DNA from: RGIG3013 sp045538935
GTDB lineage: Bacteria; Bacillota; Clostridia; Oscillospirales; Acutalibacteraceae
NCBI GenBank assembly: GCA_045538935.1
Contig: JAZQEI010000011.1
Coordinates: 1 to 64,000, forward strand
Length of the DNA: 64,000 bases
Direction: 5' to 3'
Shown here piece after piece: positions 1 to 8,904 of this stretch. Made by a program: the position numbers and the translations under genes. Each line of letters opens with the position of its first letter. Within the stretch, counting starts at the first letter, position 1. Below the pieces are notes generated by a model. It worked only from the letters and a program-made list of their open reading frames with translations, was not told the DNA's origin and ran no database searches.

Positions 1-408
1 GGGAATGTTACGGAGTGTGAAAACGTTGCTGCCGTCAGCACCTTCAATATTCGGGCGTATCGGTTCGGCACCCATAGACAAAATGAGGTTATCGTAGGTT
101 TCTTCATAGGTTTCGCCTGTACGAAGAATTTTGACGGTAACAGTTTTGGTATCGGGGCTTATCTTAACCGCCTCGTTTAAAACTCTGACATCAATATTAA
201 ACCTTTCTTTGAAACTCTCTGGAGTTTGGAGAGTTAAGTCCTCGCGGTCAGTGATGACACCGCCGATATAATACGGTAGACCGCAGTTGGCAAAGGACAC
301 ATATTCGCCACGCTCTAAAATAATGATTTCGGCTTTTTCATCCAGTCTGCGAAGTCGCGCCGCCGCAGTTGCGCCACCTGCAACACCGCCTATAATAATG
401 GTTTTCAT
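1..408 (-). CDS. FAD-dependent pyridine nucleotide-disulfide oxidoreductase, N-terminal part (CoA-disulfide reductase / NADH oxidase family)
   Basis: The gene starts at 408 and runs off the left edge, leaving about 136 residues. The N-terminus MKTIIIGGVAGGATAAARLR is the FAD-binding Rossmann GxxGG signature, followed by an acidic ILERG strand that should bind the FAD ribose. FANCGLPYYIGG carries the conserved redox Cys of CoA-disulfide reductases and NADH oxidases (single-Cys SxNCGLPY motif), unlike the CxxC of thioredoxin reductase. Family members reduce CoA disulfide, persulfides or oxygen with NAD(P)H. The C-terminal NAD and dimer domains, and any rhodanese fusion, lie outside the window, so the exact substrate cannot be decided. 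Confidence 0.85.
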   Translation of the reverse strand, partial: MKTIIIGGVAGGATAAARLRRLDEKAEIIILERGEYVSFANCGLPYYIGGVITDREDLTLQTPESFKERFNIDVRVLNEAVKISPDTKTVTVKILRTGETYEETYDNLILSMGAEPIRPNIEGADGSNVFTLRNIP

Positions 409-621
409 TTGTGTGCCCTCCCAAAATTTAGTTTATATATTAATTATACCATTTCGTGTGCTTTTTCTCAATCCCTTATTCTTTGTTTCATTAAGCCATG
501 TTTGTTGCAATAGATGTACAGAAATCCACTGCCACGAATGTTTAATCGTGTTTCGTTGCGTTGAAAAACACCCTGCCGAAAATACGACAAGGCGTTGAAT
601 TCGATATATTGGAATTTATCA

Positions 622-1110
622 TTATATTTTATTTAGAAATTCTTCTGCTTGAATGCGACTTGAAAATACATAAATATCTTTATGAGAATATCTTTTCAGT
701 AGTTCTATTACTTTTGGTCTGCTTTGTAAATTGTAGTTTTTTATAAACTCAATAAATTCAGCATCATCCTCATTAGGTTCTATCCAAGGCAAGTCACTTC
801 TTGGTTTTCCTTTTCTCTCCTTAATACCATCAAGACAAACTTCTAATGGATAGTCAAGAAAAATAACTGTATCACACGCTTGCATTCTTAACTCCATTGT
901 GGAACCATAATTGCCGTCTATTATCCATTCGTCATTTTGAATTACTTTTAATAACCTATCAAGAAAAACGGATTTTTCAACAGTTGTTTTATCTTCATTC
1001 CAGAACAACATATCTAAATGATACAGTGGAATTTTTGTGATTTTGTGTAATGACTTGGAAAAGGTACTCTTGCCACTTCCGGGACATCCGATTACAATAA
1101 TTTTTTTCAT
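622..1110 (-). CDS. Small P-loop kinase-like protein (FlaR / DNA topology modulation family)
   Basis: This 162-residue protein begins with a strand and Walker A loop (GCPGSGKST, residues about 8-16), followed by PLYHLDMLFW, typical of the adenylate-kinase-like family annotated as topology modulation protein FlaR. DEWIIDGNYGSTMELR and the FLDYP strand match the nucleoside-kinase fold, and an RKGKPRSD segment resembles the lid. The family is probably a small-molecule kinase; its substrate is unknown and the FlaR name is historical. It is followed on the same strand by a DMT permease gene with no obvious functional link. Start ATG at 1110. Confidence 0.75.
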   Translation of the reverse strand: MKKIIVIGCPGSGKSTFSKSLHKITKIPLYHLDMLFWNEDKTTVEKSVFLDRLLKVIQNDEWIIDGNYGSTMELRMQACDTVIFLDYPLEVCLDGIKERKGKPRSDLPWIEPNEDDAEFIEFIKNYNLQSRPKVIELLKRYSHKDIYVFSSRIQAEEFLNKI

Positions 1111-1136
1111 ATTCTACTTACCTACAAATTGGAAGT

Positions 1137-2000
1137 TTATACTCTCTTCGGGTTTATCAATTCGCCAATCATTGCACCGCCAATAATACAAACCGCACCG
1201 ACTATTTGAATTACAGTCATTTTTTCGCCAAGCAAGAGTGCAGCGAAAACAACCGCCGACAGCGGCTCTAAATAACCGCACACCGCCACTGTTTGTACGG
1301 GAAGTTTTGCAAGTGGTGAAAAATAGAGATAACAGCCTATTCCGGTGTTTACAATGCCAAGCGCCAAAATCCAACCCCAAGCACTTACAGGAACATCAAG
1401 GACAAAGCCTTGTTTTATGCCCATAAATACCGCAACCGTCAAGAAACTAACTACAAGTTGTATTACAGAGTTTTCCATTCCGCTGATGTTTTTAGATTGC
1501 TTATTGAGTGTTACCATAAAGAAATACATTACAGCCGACATTGCTCCACAAAACAATCCCCAAGGATTGCTGTTGCTTTGGGTCGCATTGCCGTTTACAA
1601 GGAAAATGCCAACAAGCACAGTCGCAAACCCTAAGAGTTTAGGCGCCGTTAGTTTTTCACGGAAAATCAACGGTGATAATATCATCACAATTACGGGTCC
1701 GCAATAATAAAGCAGTGAAGACAAAATTACACCTATTTGCTGATACGCTTCGTAAAGGAACATCCAGCTTGTTCCCATTGCGACACCTGACAAAACAATA
1801 AAAAGTGTGTCTTTCTTATATTCTTTTATATGAAATCTACCTTTACCGATTAAAAACAGAGCAATCAAAAGAATACTGCCTATTAGTGTTCGTAAAAACA
1901 CTATTTCGTAACTGTTCATCGGTATATGACTTGCCACTATTCCGTTAAGACCAAACAGCAATAATGCTGATATGTATTTAATAAATGCTTTGCTATCCAT
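1137..2000 (-). CDS. EamA/DMT-family inner-membrane transporter
   Basis: About 287 residues with ten predicted hydrophobic segments in two EamA repeats; the second repeat ends with the typical GEKMTVIQIVGAVCIIGGAMIGE helix pair. EamA proteins export amino acids or metabolites, or move nucleotide sugars; the substrate cannot be inferred here. I place the start at ATG 2000 (MDSKAFIKY), because the reading frame upstream begins only with a TTG at 2018 and the purine-rich AAAGAG lies just upstream of 2000. The coding sequence is otherwise intact. A second, unrelated EamA gene lies at 3182-4069. Confidence 0.85.
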   Translation of the reverse strand: MDSKAFIKYISALLLFGLNGIVASHIPMNSYEIVFLRTLIGSILLIALFLIGKGRFHIKEYKKDTLFIVLSGVAMGTSWMFLYEAYQQIGVILSSLLYYCGPVIVMILSPLIFREKLTAPKLLGFATVLVGIFLVNGNATQSNSNPWGLFCGAMSAVMYFFMVTLNKQSKNISGMENSVIQLVVSFLTVAVFMGIKQGFVLDVPVSAWGWILALGIVNTGIGCYLYFSPLAKLPVQTVAVCGYLEPLSAVVFAALLLGEKMTVIQIVGAVCIIGGAMIGELINPKRV

Positions 2001-2081
2001 TGGATACATCTCTTTCAAATTCTTATATATAGGACTAATTATACCATATAATAAATTAAAATTCCACTATTATGATTCAAA

Positions 2082-2228
2082 TTACCACATAACAGCGCCG
2101 CCGCCCTGGAGGCCGGCGTGTCTTGGGTTGAACATCAGATTACAAAAGAGAGCGATTAAGAAGACGAGTGTGAAAAAGCAGGCGTTGACGACAATTATTT
2201 TTGAGAGTTTATCCTTTATGAATGTAGA
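2082..2228 (-). pseudogene. Open fragment with one hydrophobic segment, no start codon
   Basis: A 48-codon open frame ends at the TAA at 2082-2084. It reads KDKLSKIIVVNACFF..., continues as a single hydrophobic stretch, and ends in GGGAVMW. An in-frame stop lies at 2229-2231 and no ATG, GTG or TTG falls between, so as it stands it cannot be translated conventionally (only an ATA is available). A purine-rich GGGAGG lies upstream. It may be the tail of a membrane-protein gene destroyed when the neighbouring element inserted. I do not recognise the family. The local GC-rich patch at about 2095-2118 is unlike its surroundings. Confidence 0.3.
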
Positions 2229-2276
2229 TTATGTAGTGTGATAAACCTCCCTTTATGTAGATTTATGTGTAGAAAA

Positions 2277-2469
2277 AGACCATACCTTCGAGGGTAGCGG
2301 TGTTTGGGTGTGACGAAGTTTTTTAGGGTTCAAGTTATTTTTGTTTTGGCAAGGCAAAAAACGGAGAAATGCTTTACTGCATTTCGAGCATTTTTAACAC
2401 CGCCAAAGCGGAAATAACAACCGAAAACGAGTCTAAATCCCGAACGCCGTAACCCTATGGGTATGGTCT
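2277..2469. mobile_element. MITE-like element, 193 bp, nearly whole-length inverted repeat
   Basis: The two ends are imperfect inverted repeats: AGACCATACCTTCGAGGGTA at the left, and AGACCATACCCATAGGGTTA when the right end is read on the minus strand. The similarity continues inward (GGTGTTTGGG / GGCGTTCGGG; GTTATTTTTGTTTTGGC / GTTATTTCCGCTTTGGC) to a central AAATGC-TTTACT-GCATTT hairpin, so the whole element can fold into one long stem. It has no coding capacity. Its right end coincides with the point where spoVAD homology stops. I could not see a convincing target-site duplication. These are features of a non-autonomous miniature inverted-repeat element; no related transposase is visible in the window. 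Confidence 0.6.
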
Positions 2470-3105
2470 TATTTTAACATCTTGGGGGGCCATTGCCGCT
2501 CCCATATTATTAGCGTCTTTAACACTAAAGTCTACAGGTCTGCCGAAAGTCAGTGACGATATATACGGGCCATCGCCATCACCCAAAACCGCCGCGCCCG
2601 AACCGGTAACTGTCCATTGAGCAGTTGGGGTGCGTTGTGCACCGTATTCTAGAGGAAAGCGGTACTGCCTTTCTGCCGTGCAAAAATGCGAAGATACTGT
2701 GCACACAACGCGCTCTGCCGCGCCCGACTCTAAATAAATCGACGCATTTGCAAGGGTAAGCGCCATAGTAGAGCATGCACCGTACATACCAATAAGCGGA
2801 ACACCAAAATTATAAACCCCGAATGTACTTGCAATGCACTGATTAAGCAAATCGCCCGCAAAAATATACTGTGCATCTTGCGGCTTTAAGCCTGCTTTTT
2901 TTGTAGCAATTAAAACTGCATTCTCCATTAATTTACTTTCGGCATCTTCAAAAGATTTAAGTCCTAAATATGCATCGGTATAAACATCGTCAAATTCGTG
3001 ACCCAGTGGGCCCTCTCCTTCTTTTTTGCCAACAACGGCTGCATAACTTAAAAAGGATATTTTCTTATTAAGTTTAACTGTACCGTTACCAATAATTTGC
3101 GCCAT
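2455..3105 (-). pseudogene. spoVAD: Truncated spoVAD (stage V sporulation protein AD, thiolase fold)
   Basis: About 216 residues remain of a family usually near 338. MAQIIGNGTVKLNKKISFLS at the start, the GPLGHEFD segment, and GVPLIGMYGACSTMALTLA are recognisable SpoVAD sequence (a thiolase-like protein that binds dipicolinic acid in the spore inner membrane). Homology stops after NNMGAAMAP; the frame then reads into the inverted repeat at 2277-2469 and ends within a few codons. The thiolase C-terminal half is absent from the flanking DNA. Start ATG 3105 follows AAGGTGA. SpoVAD normally lies directly after SpoVAC; here spoVAC is on the same strand but 14.6 kb upstream. Unless a second copy exists, dipicolinate loading would be affected. 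Confidence 0.8.
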
Positions 3106-3181
3106 AAAATCACCTTTTTGTTTTAGTGTTGGCAAATTATAAAACGATATGCAAATAAAATACACCCGCATATATTTTAAA

Positions 3182-4069
3182 CTATAAAACATTTATGGTG
3201 AGAATACCCATTAGAGCCATTACAATACCCAAAATGCATTTTATTGTAAGCTTTTCTCCGAAAAATAATCTTGACATAAGAGCCGATAAAACAAGCGCAC
3301 TAGACTGATTTAGCGGATAAAGCTGCACCGAACTTATATAATGCGCCGCTCTTGTTTTAAAATATGAGTTTACAAAAAGGCAAACCGACATTATAAGAAT
3401 ATACCAAATTATTTTTTTAACACCGTTTTTGTTATTAGTATTATTTTTATTTTTATATACTAATGCTATAGGCAAAAGCAAAACAAGCGCAAATACATAT
3501 GTATAAAAACTAAATACACAAACCGGTATGCCGTTAGCCTTTACAGCAAAAAGTTTTTGCGAGAAATCTGATAAACCATATGATATTCCGCAAACAATTA
3601 ACAACAAAACTGCCGATAGCGTTAGTCGGTTTTGTTGAGAGTTATTATACGAATACATGATTGCTACCGCAACAACCAATACCATAAAGCCTATCCAATC
3701 GGTAATTTGTATGTTTTCGTTTAAGAAAATGCTACTTAAAATTAAAGGAATTAGCACACCCAGCATTAAAAAGACTTCAACCAACATATACGCGCCTTTT
3801 TTTACCGATAAAAGCCACGAAACAACAAAAATAGCAGTTGAAATTCCGGAAAATGCTGAAATGGCTATTGTATTAAAATCTATTTTCAAAAATCCAAAAC
3901 TGCCTTCAAATAATACGACCGCAAAACCTATAATTATACAAAAAATCATTCGCACAACATTTGCAATTACGGCATCTGTTATATTTTGGGTATAGCCGCT
4001 TGTTTTTTTACCACAATAAGCCTTGGTTAACCCAGCAAATAAAGCAATACTTAAAAATAAATAACCCAT
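3182..4069 (-). CDS. EamA/DMT-family transporter beside a glycosidase-like gene
   Basis: About 295 residues, ten hydrophobic helices and two EamA halves; the C-terminal half carries LYPLNQSSALVLSALMSRLFFGEKLT, typical of the family. The start is ATG 4069, which has GGGTGAG at good spacing; the frame itself opens further upstream at 4093. It follows the glycosidase-like gene at 4097-5542 closely on the same strand and is probably co-transcribed. A sugar or glycan-degradation product is therefore a possible substrate, but this is inference from context; EamA substrates cannot be read from sequence. Confidence 0.8.
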   Translation of the reverse strand: MGYLFLSIALFAGLTKAYCGKKTSGYTQNITDAVIANVVRMIFCIIIGFAVVLFEGSFGFLKIDFNTIAISAFSGISTAIFVVSWLLSVKKGAYMLVEVFLMLGVLIPLILSSIFLNENIQITDWIGFMVLVVAVAIMYSYNNSQQNRLTLSAVLLLIVCGISYGLSDFSQKLFAVKANGIPVCVFSFYTYVFALVLLLPIALVYKNKNNTNNKNGVKKIIWYILIMSVCLFVNSYFKTRAAHYISSVQLYPLNQSSALVLSALMSRLFFGEKLTIKCILGIVMALMGILTINVL

Positions 4070-4096
4070 TTTTCTCACCCTATAGCAAAGCAACCA

Positions 4097-5542
4097 TTAA
4101 ACTATATCAACACTTCTTCTGTTTAAAACCTTATTAAGAATTTCATCGTAGGGTTTATCGGCCTCGAAAAGCATTTGTGCACATAAAGCCTCGACAAACC
4201 ATAAACCGCCCGCAAATTGACCTGCCATACCTAAAGTTGCATCTGAGCGGTTTTTGTAAATATGATTTATTACATCGTAAGCATATTTACCGTTTTTAAG
4301 CCAACCCGCCTGAAAACGACGCCAAACCGGTGTTAATATCTGCTTGTCGTGTTCAATTAGTGAATTTTTTGCATCACCTAAAACATAGGGACCCGCTTGG
4401 TGAACAAAGTTATCGCCTACCCAGTCAAGCGTCATAAAGCCCTTAACAAGCATACTTACCTTGCCTTTATCTCTTAAATCAAGTATTTTATCGGTAAATA
4501 TAAGTGTATCTTTATATGCTTGTTCGTCTTTAACTTCAGGGTCATAATGATATGGAAAGGTTCCGCAATCCTCCCACATAATTTCAACACGCTTGTCGGT
4601 TTTAGCAATAAACTCTAACTTTTCTTTAACCGACATTGCATGAAGTCCGAACTGAATGGATAAATTAGGTCTTTCTTCCAAAATTTTACCGGAAACATTG
4701 TTTACAAACCCTACAACTATCTCGGCTATGCTTTTGCCTTCTATATCGGTTTTGCCTTCCCAAGTTTCAGTAAAGGACTGAAAATATATTCCATCGCCCT
4801 TTAAATTCATATAGTTTTCTCTATAAGTTTTTAACACGCTCTCGGCTAAAGCATCTAAACTACTAAGGTCTGTTGTGGCACAATTTCTGGTCCATCCCCA
4901 AGCAAATCCCCAAATAACCTGTATGCCGTAAGAATGGGCGTAATCTACTATATCGTCTGCATTAAGGGGAACAAAGTCATTCCATATAATAAGCTGATTA
5001 AGTTTAAGGCGTGCCATATTATCTATATAATCTCTGTAATCGTTAATGGGAGTGCCCCAGGTAAATACGCTTCTTGTCTTTATTGCCGGAGCGGCTGAAA
5101 TATAATAATCGGGTAGTTTTTCTTCAAACACATAATCAACCAAAAGCAATCCGCCGTGTTTAGGTGCCGCAAGTGCAAAATAATCATCAACAAAATCTAC
5201 AGCTCCATAAAAAAGGGCGGCCTCGGTATTAGCGGTAATAAGCACTAGCTTTAAATCGGGATTTTCAGGATTATCCATTACCTTTACAACATAGCCATCT
5301 TTCTTAATTTCGTTGGCGCTAATGTGTTTTCTTATAATCTCGTTTTCATTATAAAGACCCACAACAACAGCATTTTTGTCTATTACGGCTGTACTTACAT
5401 TTTCGCAAGCTAAAACGTGTATTGTATAGCGGCCCTTATCTCTTAAAATAAGAGCACCCATTTCTTTATAAATCAACTCTATTGCTCTTTTCTGAACGCC
5501 CGAATAAGACGAGTAAACTATTTTCCAGTTGCGTTTTTGCAT
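4097..5542 (-). CDS. Glycoside hydrolase-like protein (GH20/GH67-type N-terminal domain plus TIM barrel)
   Basis: 481 residues with no signal peptide, so probably cytoplasmic. Residues about 1-150 look like the alpha/beta domain that precedes the catalytic barrel in GH20 and GH67 enzymes (NTEAALFYGAVDFVDDYFA resembles their TxxGALRGLxTL region). A (beta/alpha)8-like part follows: RLKLNQLIIWND, GIQVIWGFAWGW, GDGIYFQSFTETWEG, VEIMWEDCGTFPY. Candidate carboxylates are the Glu of FTETWEG and the Glu-Asp of MWEDCG. The exact family is uncertain. It is transcribed away from an AraC activator at 5661 and precedes an EamA transporter, forming a small catabolic unit. RBS AAGGAG precedes the ATG at 5542. 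Confidence 0.6.
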   Translation of the reverse strand: MQKRNWKIVYSSYSGVQKRAIELIYKEMGALILRDKGRYTIHVLACENVSTAVIDKNAVVVGLYNENEIIRKHISANEIKKDGYVVKVMDNPENPDLKLVLITANTEAALFYGAVDFVDDYFALAAPKHGGLLLVDYVFEEKLPDYYISAAPAIKTRSVFTWGTPINDYRDYIDNMARLKLNQLIIWNDFVPLNADDIVDYAHSYGIQVIWGFAWGWTRNCATTDLSSLDALAESVLKTYRENYMNLKGDGIYFQSFTETWEGKTDIEGKSIAEIVVGFVNNVSGKILEERPNLSIQFGLHAMSVKEKLEFIAKTDKRVEIMWEDCGTFPYHYDPEVKDEQAYKDTLIFTDKILDLRDKGKVSMLVKGFMTLDWVGDNFVHQAGPYVLGDAKNSLIEHDKQILTPVWRRFQAGWLKNGKYAYDVINHIYKNRSDATLGMAGQFAGGLWFVEALCAQMLFEADKPYDEILNKVLNRRSVDIV

Positions 5543-5660
5543 AATAAATTCTCCTTGTAAAACAAATTATATTGTATTATAATTATATTGCACAAAATAT
5601 TTTAAAGTCTATAATATTTTTGACTATAATTATAACTGTATTGACCATAAGGAGATTTTT

Positions 5661-6494
5661 ATGCTTATAGAAAACTTTAGCTCAAGGTACATAAACATTC
5701 CATTTGCGACCTTTAGCCGAAACCATAAAAAAGGTGCAGTTTTATTAGACTCGGGTGCCCTTTTACACATGCACAAGGAAATGGAGATTATCCACGTGTT
5801 AGACGGAGAGGCTTTATTTTATATTGATGCGGCCGAATTTAAAATTACCAAGGGTGATATAGTCGTTGTTTGTCCCTTTATGCTGCACCGATCAAAAATT
5901 TTAAGCGAATGCGATTTTCATCATCACTGCATCTGTTTTGATCTTGATCTTTTATATGACCCAAAGCTTAAAAAAGATTTATTGGATGGTAAAACATCAG
6001 TTGTAGAAATTATTAAAAATGATGCCGCACTTTCGAAGTTTATTGAAAATGCTTTTTACTCTCATAAACATAAAAATGACGGCTGGGAACTTGAAGTAGT
6101 GGGCAATATATCGCTTTTTATGGGTAAGCTAAAGCAAAGCGGATACATTAAAACGCAAAATACTTCGTCACAAAAAAATATTTATCAAAAAATAGTTAAA
6201 TACATAGCAGAGCACTACCAAAACGACATTACCTCTTTTGATGCCGCAAAAACGCTACATATTAACAACAGTTATTTTTGCAGACTGTTTAAGAAAAACT
6301 TTGACTGCACATTTCAAAATTATCTTTGTATGTATAGAATACAAATTTCTAAATCTTTGCTTCGCGATACCGAACTATCTATTAGCGAAATTGCGTCTAA
6401 AACAGGTTTTAACAGCATAAGCTACTATTCAAAAAAGTTTAAAGAGTTAAATTTTTCAACCCCTGCGCAATACCGATTGGCTCACAAAAAATAG
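5661..6494 (+). CDS. AraC-family regulator with N-terminal cupin
   Basis: 277 residues. Residues about 30-120 form a cupin ligand-binding domain (LHMHKEMEIIHVLDGEALFY, then GDIVVVCPFMLHRS). The C-terminal 100 residues carry two helix-turn-helix motifs (FDAAKTLHINNSYFCRLFKK and ISEIASKTGFNSISYYSKKF), ending with the usual F...TPAQYR. Such regulators usually sense a sugar and activate adjacent catabolic genes. It is divergent from the glycosidase-like/EamA pair, with 118 bp between start codons, and is the likely activator of that pair. RBS AAGGAG, ATG at 5661. The next gene downstream has its own promoter and riboswitch. Confidence 0.9.
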   Translation: MLIENFSSRYINIPFATFSRNHKKGAVLLDSGALLHMHKEMEIIHVLDGEALFYIDAAEFKITKGDIVVVCPFMLHRSKILSECDFHHHCICFDLDLLYDPKLKKDLLDGKTSVVEIIKNDAALSKFIENAFYSHKHKNDGWELEVVGNISLFMGKLKQSGYIKTQNTSSQKNIYQKIVKYIAEHYQNDITSFDAAKTLHINNSYFCRLFKKNFDCTFQNYLCMYRIQISKSLLRDTELSISEIASKTGFNSISYYSKKFKELNFSTPAQYRLAHKK

Positions 6495-6504
6495 TTATAT
6501 ATAA

Positions 6505-6533
6505 TTGACTTTTTTGCTTTGTCAATGTATAAT
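6505..6533 (+). promoter_or_regulatory. Sigma-A-type promoter of the pfl leader
   Basis: TTGACT at 6505-6510 and a perfect TATAAT at 6528-6533 are separated by 17 bp. Transcription should start near 6540, just ahead of the ZTP aptamer. Confidence 0.8.
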
Positions 6534-6544
6534 AATTTTAGGCT

Positions 6545-6650
6545 TTTACATGACTGACGGACTAAAGCGGGTTACCGCAAGGGAGTGTAAAGCATATTGG
6601 CCGACCGTCTGGGCAAACTCAGTTCACTAAGAGCTGGTTTGCCTTTTTTT
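6545..6650 (+). ncRNA. ZTP (pfl motif) riboswitch with overlapping intrinsic terminator
   Basis: The 5' half has GACTGACGG (6552-6560) followed by a small GCGGGTTACCGC hairpin and AAGGGAG. The 3' half is GGCCGACCGTCTGGGCA (about 6599-6615), the hallmark CCG..CUGGGC core of the pfl/ZTP aptamer. The GGGCAAAC that closes the aptamer also pairs with GTTTGCC (6637-6643), which is followed by a T-run, so aptamer folding and termination are mutually exclusive. ZTP/ZMP build up when 10-formyl-tetrahydrofolate is low; binding should open expression of the downstream pyruvate formate-lyase and supply formate for C1 units. The location upstream of pfl is the classic one. Recognised by eye; a covariance search with the Rfam ZTP model would confirm it. 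Confidence 0.9.
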
Positions 6651-6678
6651 ATTGGCAAACCTTCAAAGGAGAAATTTT

Positions 6679-8904
6679 ATGCAACATAAAAATTGGAACG
6701 GTTTTATAGGTGGCAACTGGCAAGAGCAAATAAATGTTCGCGAATTTATTCAGGTTAACTATAAGGAATATACTGGGGACCATACATTTTTAGAGTGCGC
6801 TACGCCCCGCACTAATGCTCTTATGCAAAAGGTGCAAGAATTGTTTAAATTAGAGCGTGAACGCGGCGGCGTTTTAGATATAGATACCAACACAGTATCT
6901 TCTCTAACCAGCTTCGCGCCCGGTTTTATTGATAAAGAAAATGAAATTATTGTAGGTATGCAAACTGATGGTCCTCTAAAACGCGGCGTTAACCCCTTTG
7001 GCGGTATTCGTATGGCACGTCAGGCTTGCTCTGCTTACGGTTACAGACTGTCTGATAAAGTAGAAGATGAATTTCGTTTTCGCACCACCCATAATGATGG
7101 CGTTTTTAGAGTTTACACCGATGAAATGCGCGCTGCTCGTAAATGCCATGTAATTACCGGACTTCCCGATGCATATGGCAGAGGCCGAATTATAGGTGAT
7201 TACCGCAGAGTAGCATTATACGGTGTTGACCGCCTTATTGAGCAAAAACAAGCTGATAAAAAAGCTCTTGAAGGCACAACATTTAATGTCGATAATGCAC
7301 GCCTTAGTGAAGAATTATATCAGCAAATCGCCTTTTTAGGTTATTTAAAAGAAATGGCTGCTATGTACGGCTGCGATATTAGCGAGCCCGCAAAGAACGC
7401 AAAAGAGGCAATTCAGTGGACATACTTTGCATACCTTGCCGCAATTAAAGAGCAAAACGGAGCTGCAATGTCGCTTGGCAGAGTAAGCACATTCTTTGAT
7501 ATTTATATAGAGCGTGATTTTAAAAACGGCACACTTACCGAACAAGGCGCCCAAGAATTAATAGACGATTTTGTAATTAAACTTAGAATCGCAAGACATT
7601 TGCGCACACCAGAGTATAACGAGCTTTTTGGCGGTGATCCAATGTGGATAACCGAAGCAATTGGCGGTATGGGTAAAGACGGCAGAACACTGGTTACTAA
7701 AAACTGCTACCGTATGCTTAATACTCTTTATACCTTAGGTTCATCTCCTGAGCCAAACCTTACAATTTTATGGTCTAAAGATTTGCCCCAAAACTTTAAG
7801 CGCTTTTGCGCTAAAGTATCGGCCGATACAAACTCTATTCAGTACGAAAACGACGATTTAATGCGCAATTACCATGGTGACGACTATGCTATTGCATGCT
7901 GTGTTTCGGCTATGGAAATTGGCAAACAAATGCAGTTTTTCGGCGCGCGTTGTAACTTGGCAAAATTATTACTTATTGCTATTAACGGCGGTTACGATGT
8001 TACAAGCGGTATGCATATAGGTCCGCAAATGCCGGTGCTTAACACTTTAAATTTTGATAAGGTTATGGAGCGTTATTTGGTTTATATTGAGTGGTTAAGC
8101 GCCCTTTATGTTAATACCATGAATTTAATTCACTATATGCACGACAAATACGCATACGAAAAAATTCAGATGGCACTACACGACACTAGTGTTGAGCGTT
8201 TAATGGCCTTTGGTATTGCAGGATTATCTGTAGTAGCAGACTCGTTAAGTGCCATTAAATTTGCAACCGTTACTCCTATAAAAGATGAACTAGGCTATAT
8301 TGTAGACTTTAATACGCAAGGCAACTTCCCAAAATACGGCAACGATGACGACCGCGTAGATTTAATTGCGCGAGATATTGCACATACCGTAATAGAAGAA
8401 CTTCGGAAAACACCGACATACAGAAATGCGGTACACACATTATCGGTATTAACAATTACATCTAATGTTATGTACGGTAAACATACAGGTGCAACACCCG
8501 ACGGCAGAAAGGCCCACACTCCATTTGCTCCGGGTGCTAACCCCATGCACAACCGCGAAGAAAACGGCGCTTTAGCATCACTTAATTCGGTTGCAAAAAT
8601 ACGTTACGAAGACTGCCGCGATGGTATTTCTAACACCTTTTCTATTACTCCCGAGGCACTTGGCAAAACCGAGAACGAGCGTACCGATAATTTAGTACAA
8701 ATTTTAGATGGTTATTTTGCAAAAAATGCTCACCATATAAACGTAAATGTGCTTAACCGCGAAACACTTATTAAGGCTTATGAAAAACCCGAAGATTACC
8801 CTAATCTTACCATTAGAGTGTCGGGCTATGCAGTTAACTTTAATAAGTTATCTAAAGAACAGCAACGCGAAGTTATAAGCCGTACATTCCACGAATGCGT
8901 ATGA
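6679..8904 (+). CDS. pflB: Formate acetyltransferase (pyruvate formate-lyase)
   Basis: 741 residues, close to the usual PFL length. Converts pyruvate and CoA to acetyl-CoA and formate in the cytoplasm. IACCVSAMEIGKQMQFFGAR holds the catalytic Cys pair (C407-C408), and RVSGYAVNF near the C-terminus holds the glycyl-radical Gly (G716). This CC pair is diagnostic of true PFL rather than diol dehydratase-type glycyl radical enzymes. The ATG at 6679 has AAAGGAG upstream; the frame is open further upstream but through the terminator region. The activase follows with an ATGA overlap. Expression is likely gated by the ZTP riboswitch upstream. Confidence 0.95.
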   Translation: MQHKNWNGFIGGNWQEQINVREFIQVNYKEYTGDHTFLECATPRTNALMQKVQELFKLERERGGVLDIDTNTVSSLTSFAPGFIDKENEIIVGMQTDGPLKRGVNPFGGIRMARQACSAYGYRLSDKVEDEFRFRTTHNDGVFRVYTDEMRAARKCHVITGLPDAYGRGRIIGDYRRVALYGVDRLIEQKQADKKALEGTTFNVDNARLSEELYQQIAFLGYLKEMAAMYGCDISEPAKNAKEAIQWTYFAYLAAIKEQNGAAMSLGRVSTFFDIYIERDFKNGTLTEQGAQELIDDFVIKLRIARHLRTPEYNELFGGDPMWITEAIGGMGKDGRTLVTKNCYRMLNTLYTLGSSPEPNLTILWSKDLPQNFKRFCAKVSADTNSIQYENDDLMRNYHGDDYAIACCVSAMEIGKQMQFFGARCNLAKLLLIAINGGYDVTSGMHIGPQMPVLNTLNFDKVMERYLVYIEWLSALYVNTMNLIHYMHDKYAYEKIQMALHDTSVERLMAFGIAGLSVVADSLSAIKFATVTPIKDELGYIVDFNTQGNFPKYGNDDDRVDLIARDIAHTVIEELRKTPTYRNAVHTLSVLTITSNVMYGKHTGATPDGRKAHTPFAPGANPMHNREENGALASLNSVAKIRYEDCRDGISNTFSITPEALGKTENERTDNLVQILDGYFAKNAHHINVNVLNRETLIKAYEKPEDYPNLTIRVSGYAVNFNKLSKEQQREVISRTFHECV

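Noticed and set aside
1345..1707. Several open frames opposite the DMT permease and similar frames elsewhere.
   Set aside because: They run antisense to well-supported genes, lack RBS and show no recognisable domains, so they are frame shadows.
3106..3192. A possible fourth spoVAC remnant just upstream of spoVAD.
   Set aside because: The frame before the spoVAD start (RVYFICISFYNL) and its DNA only loosely resemble the spoVAC end; the match is too short and gapped to rank with the other copies.
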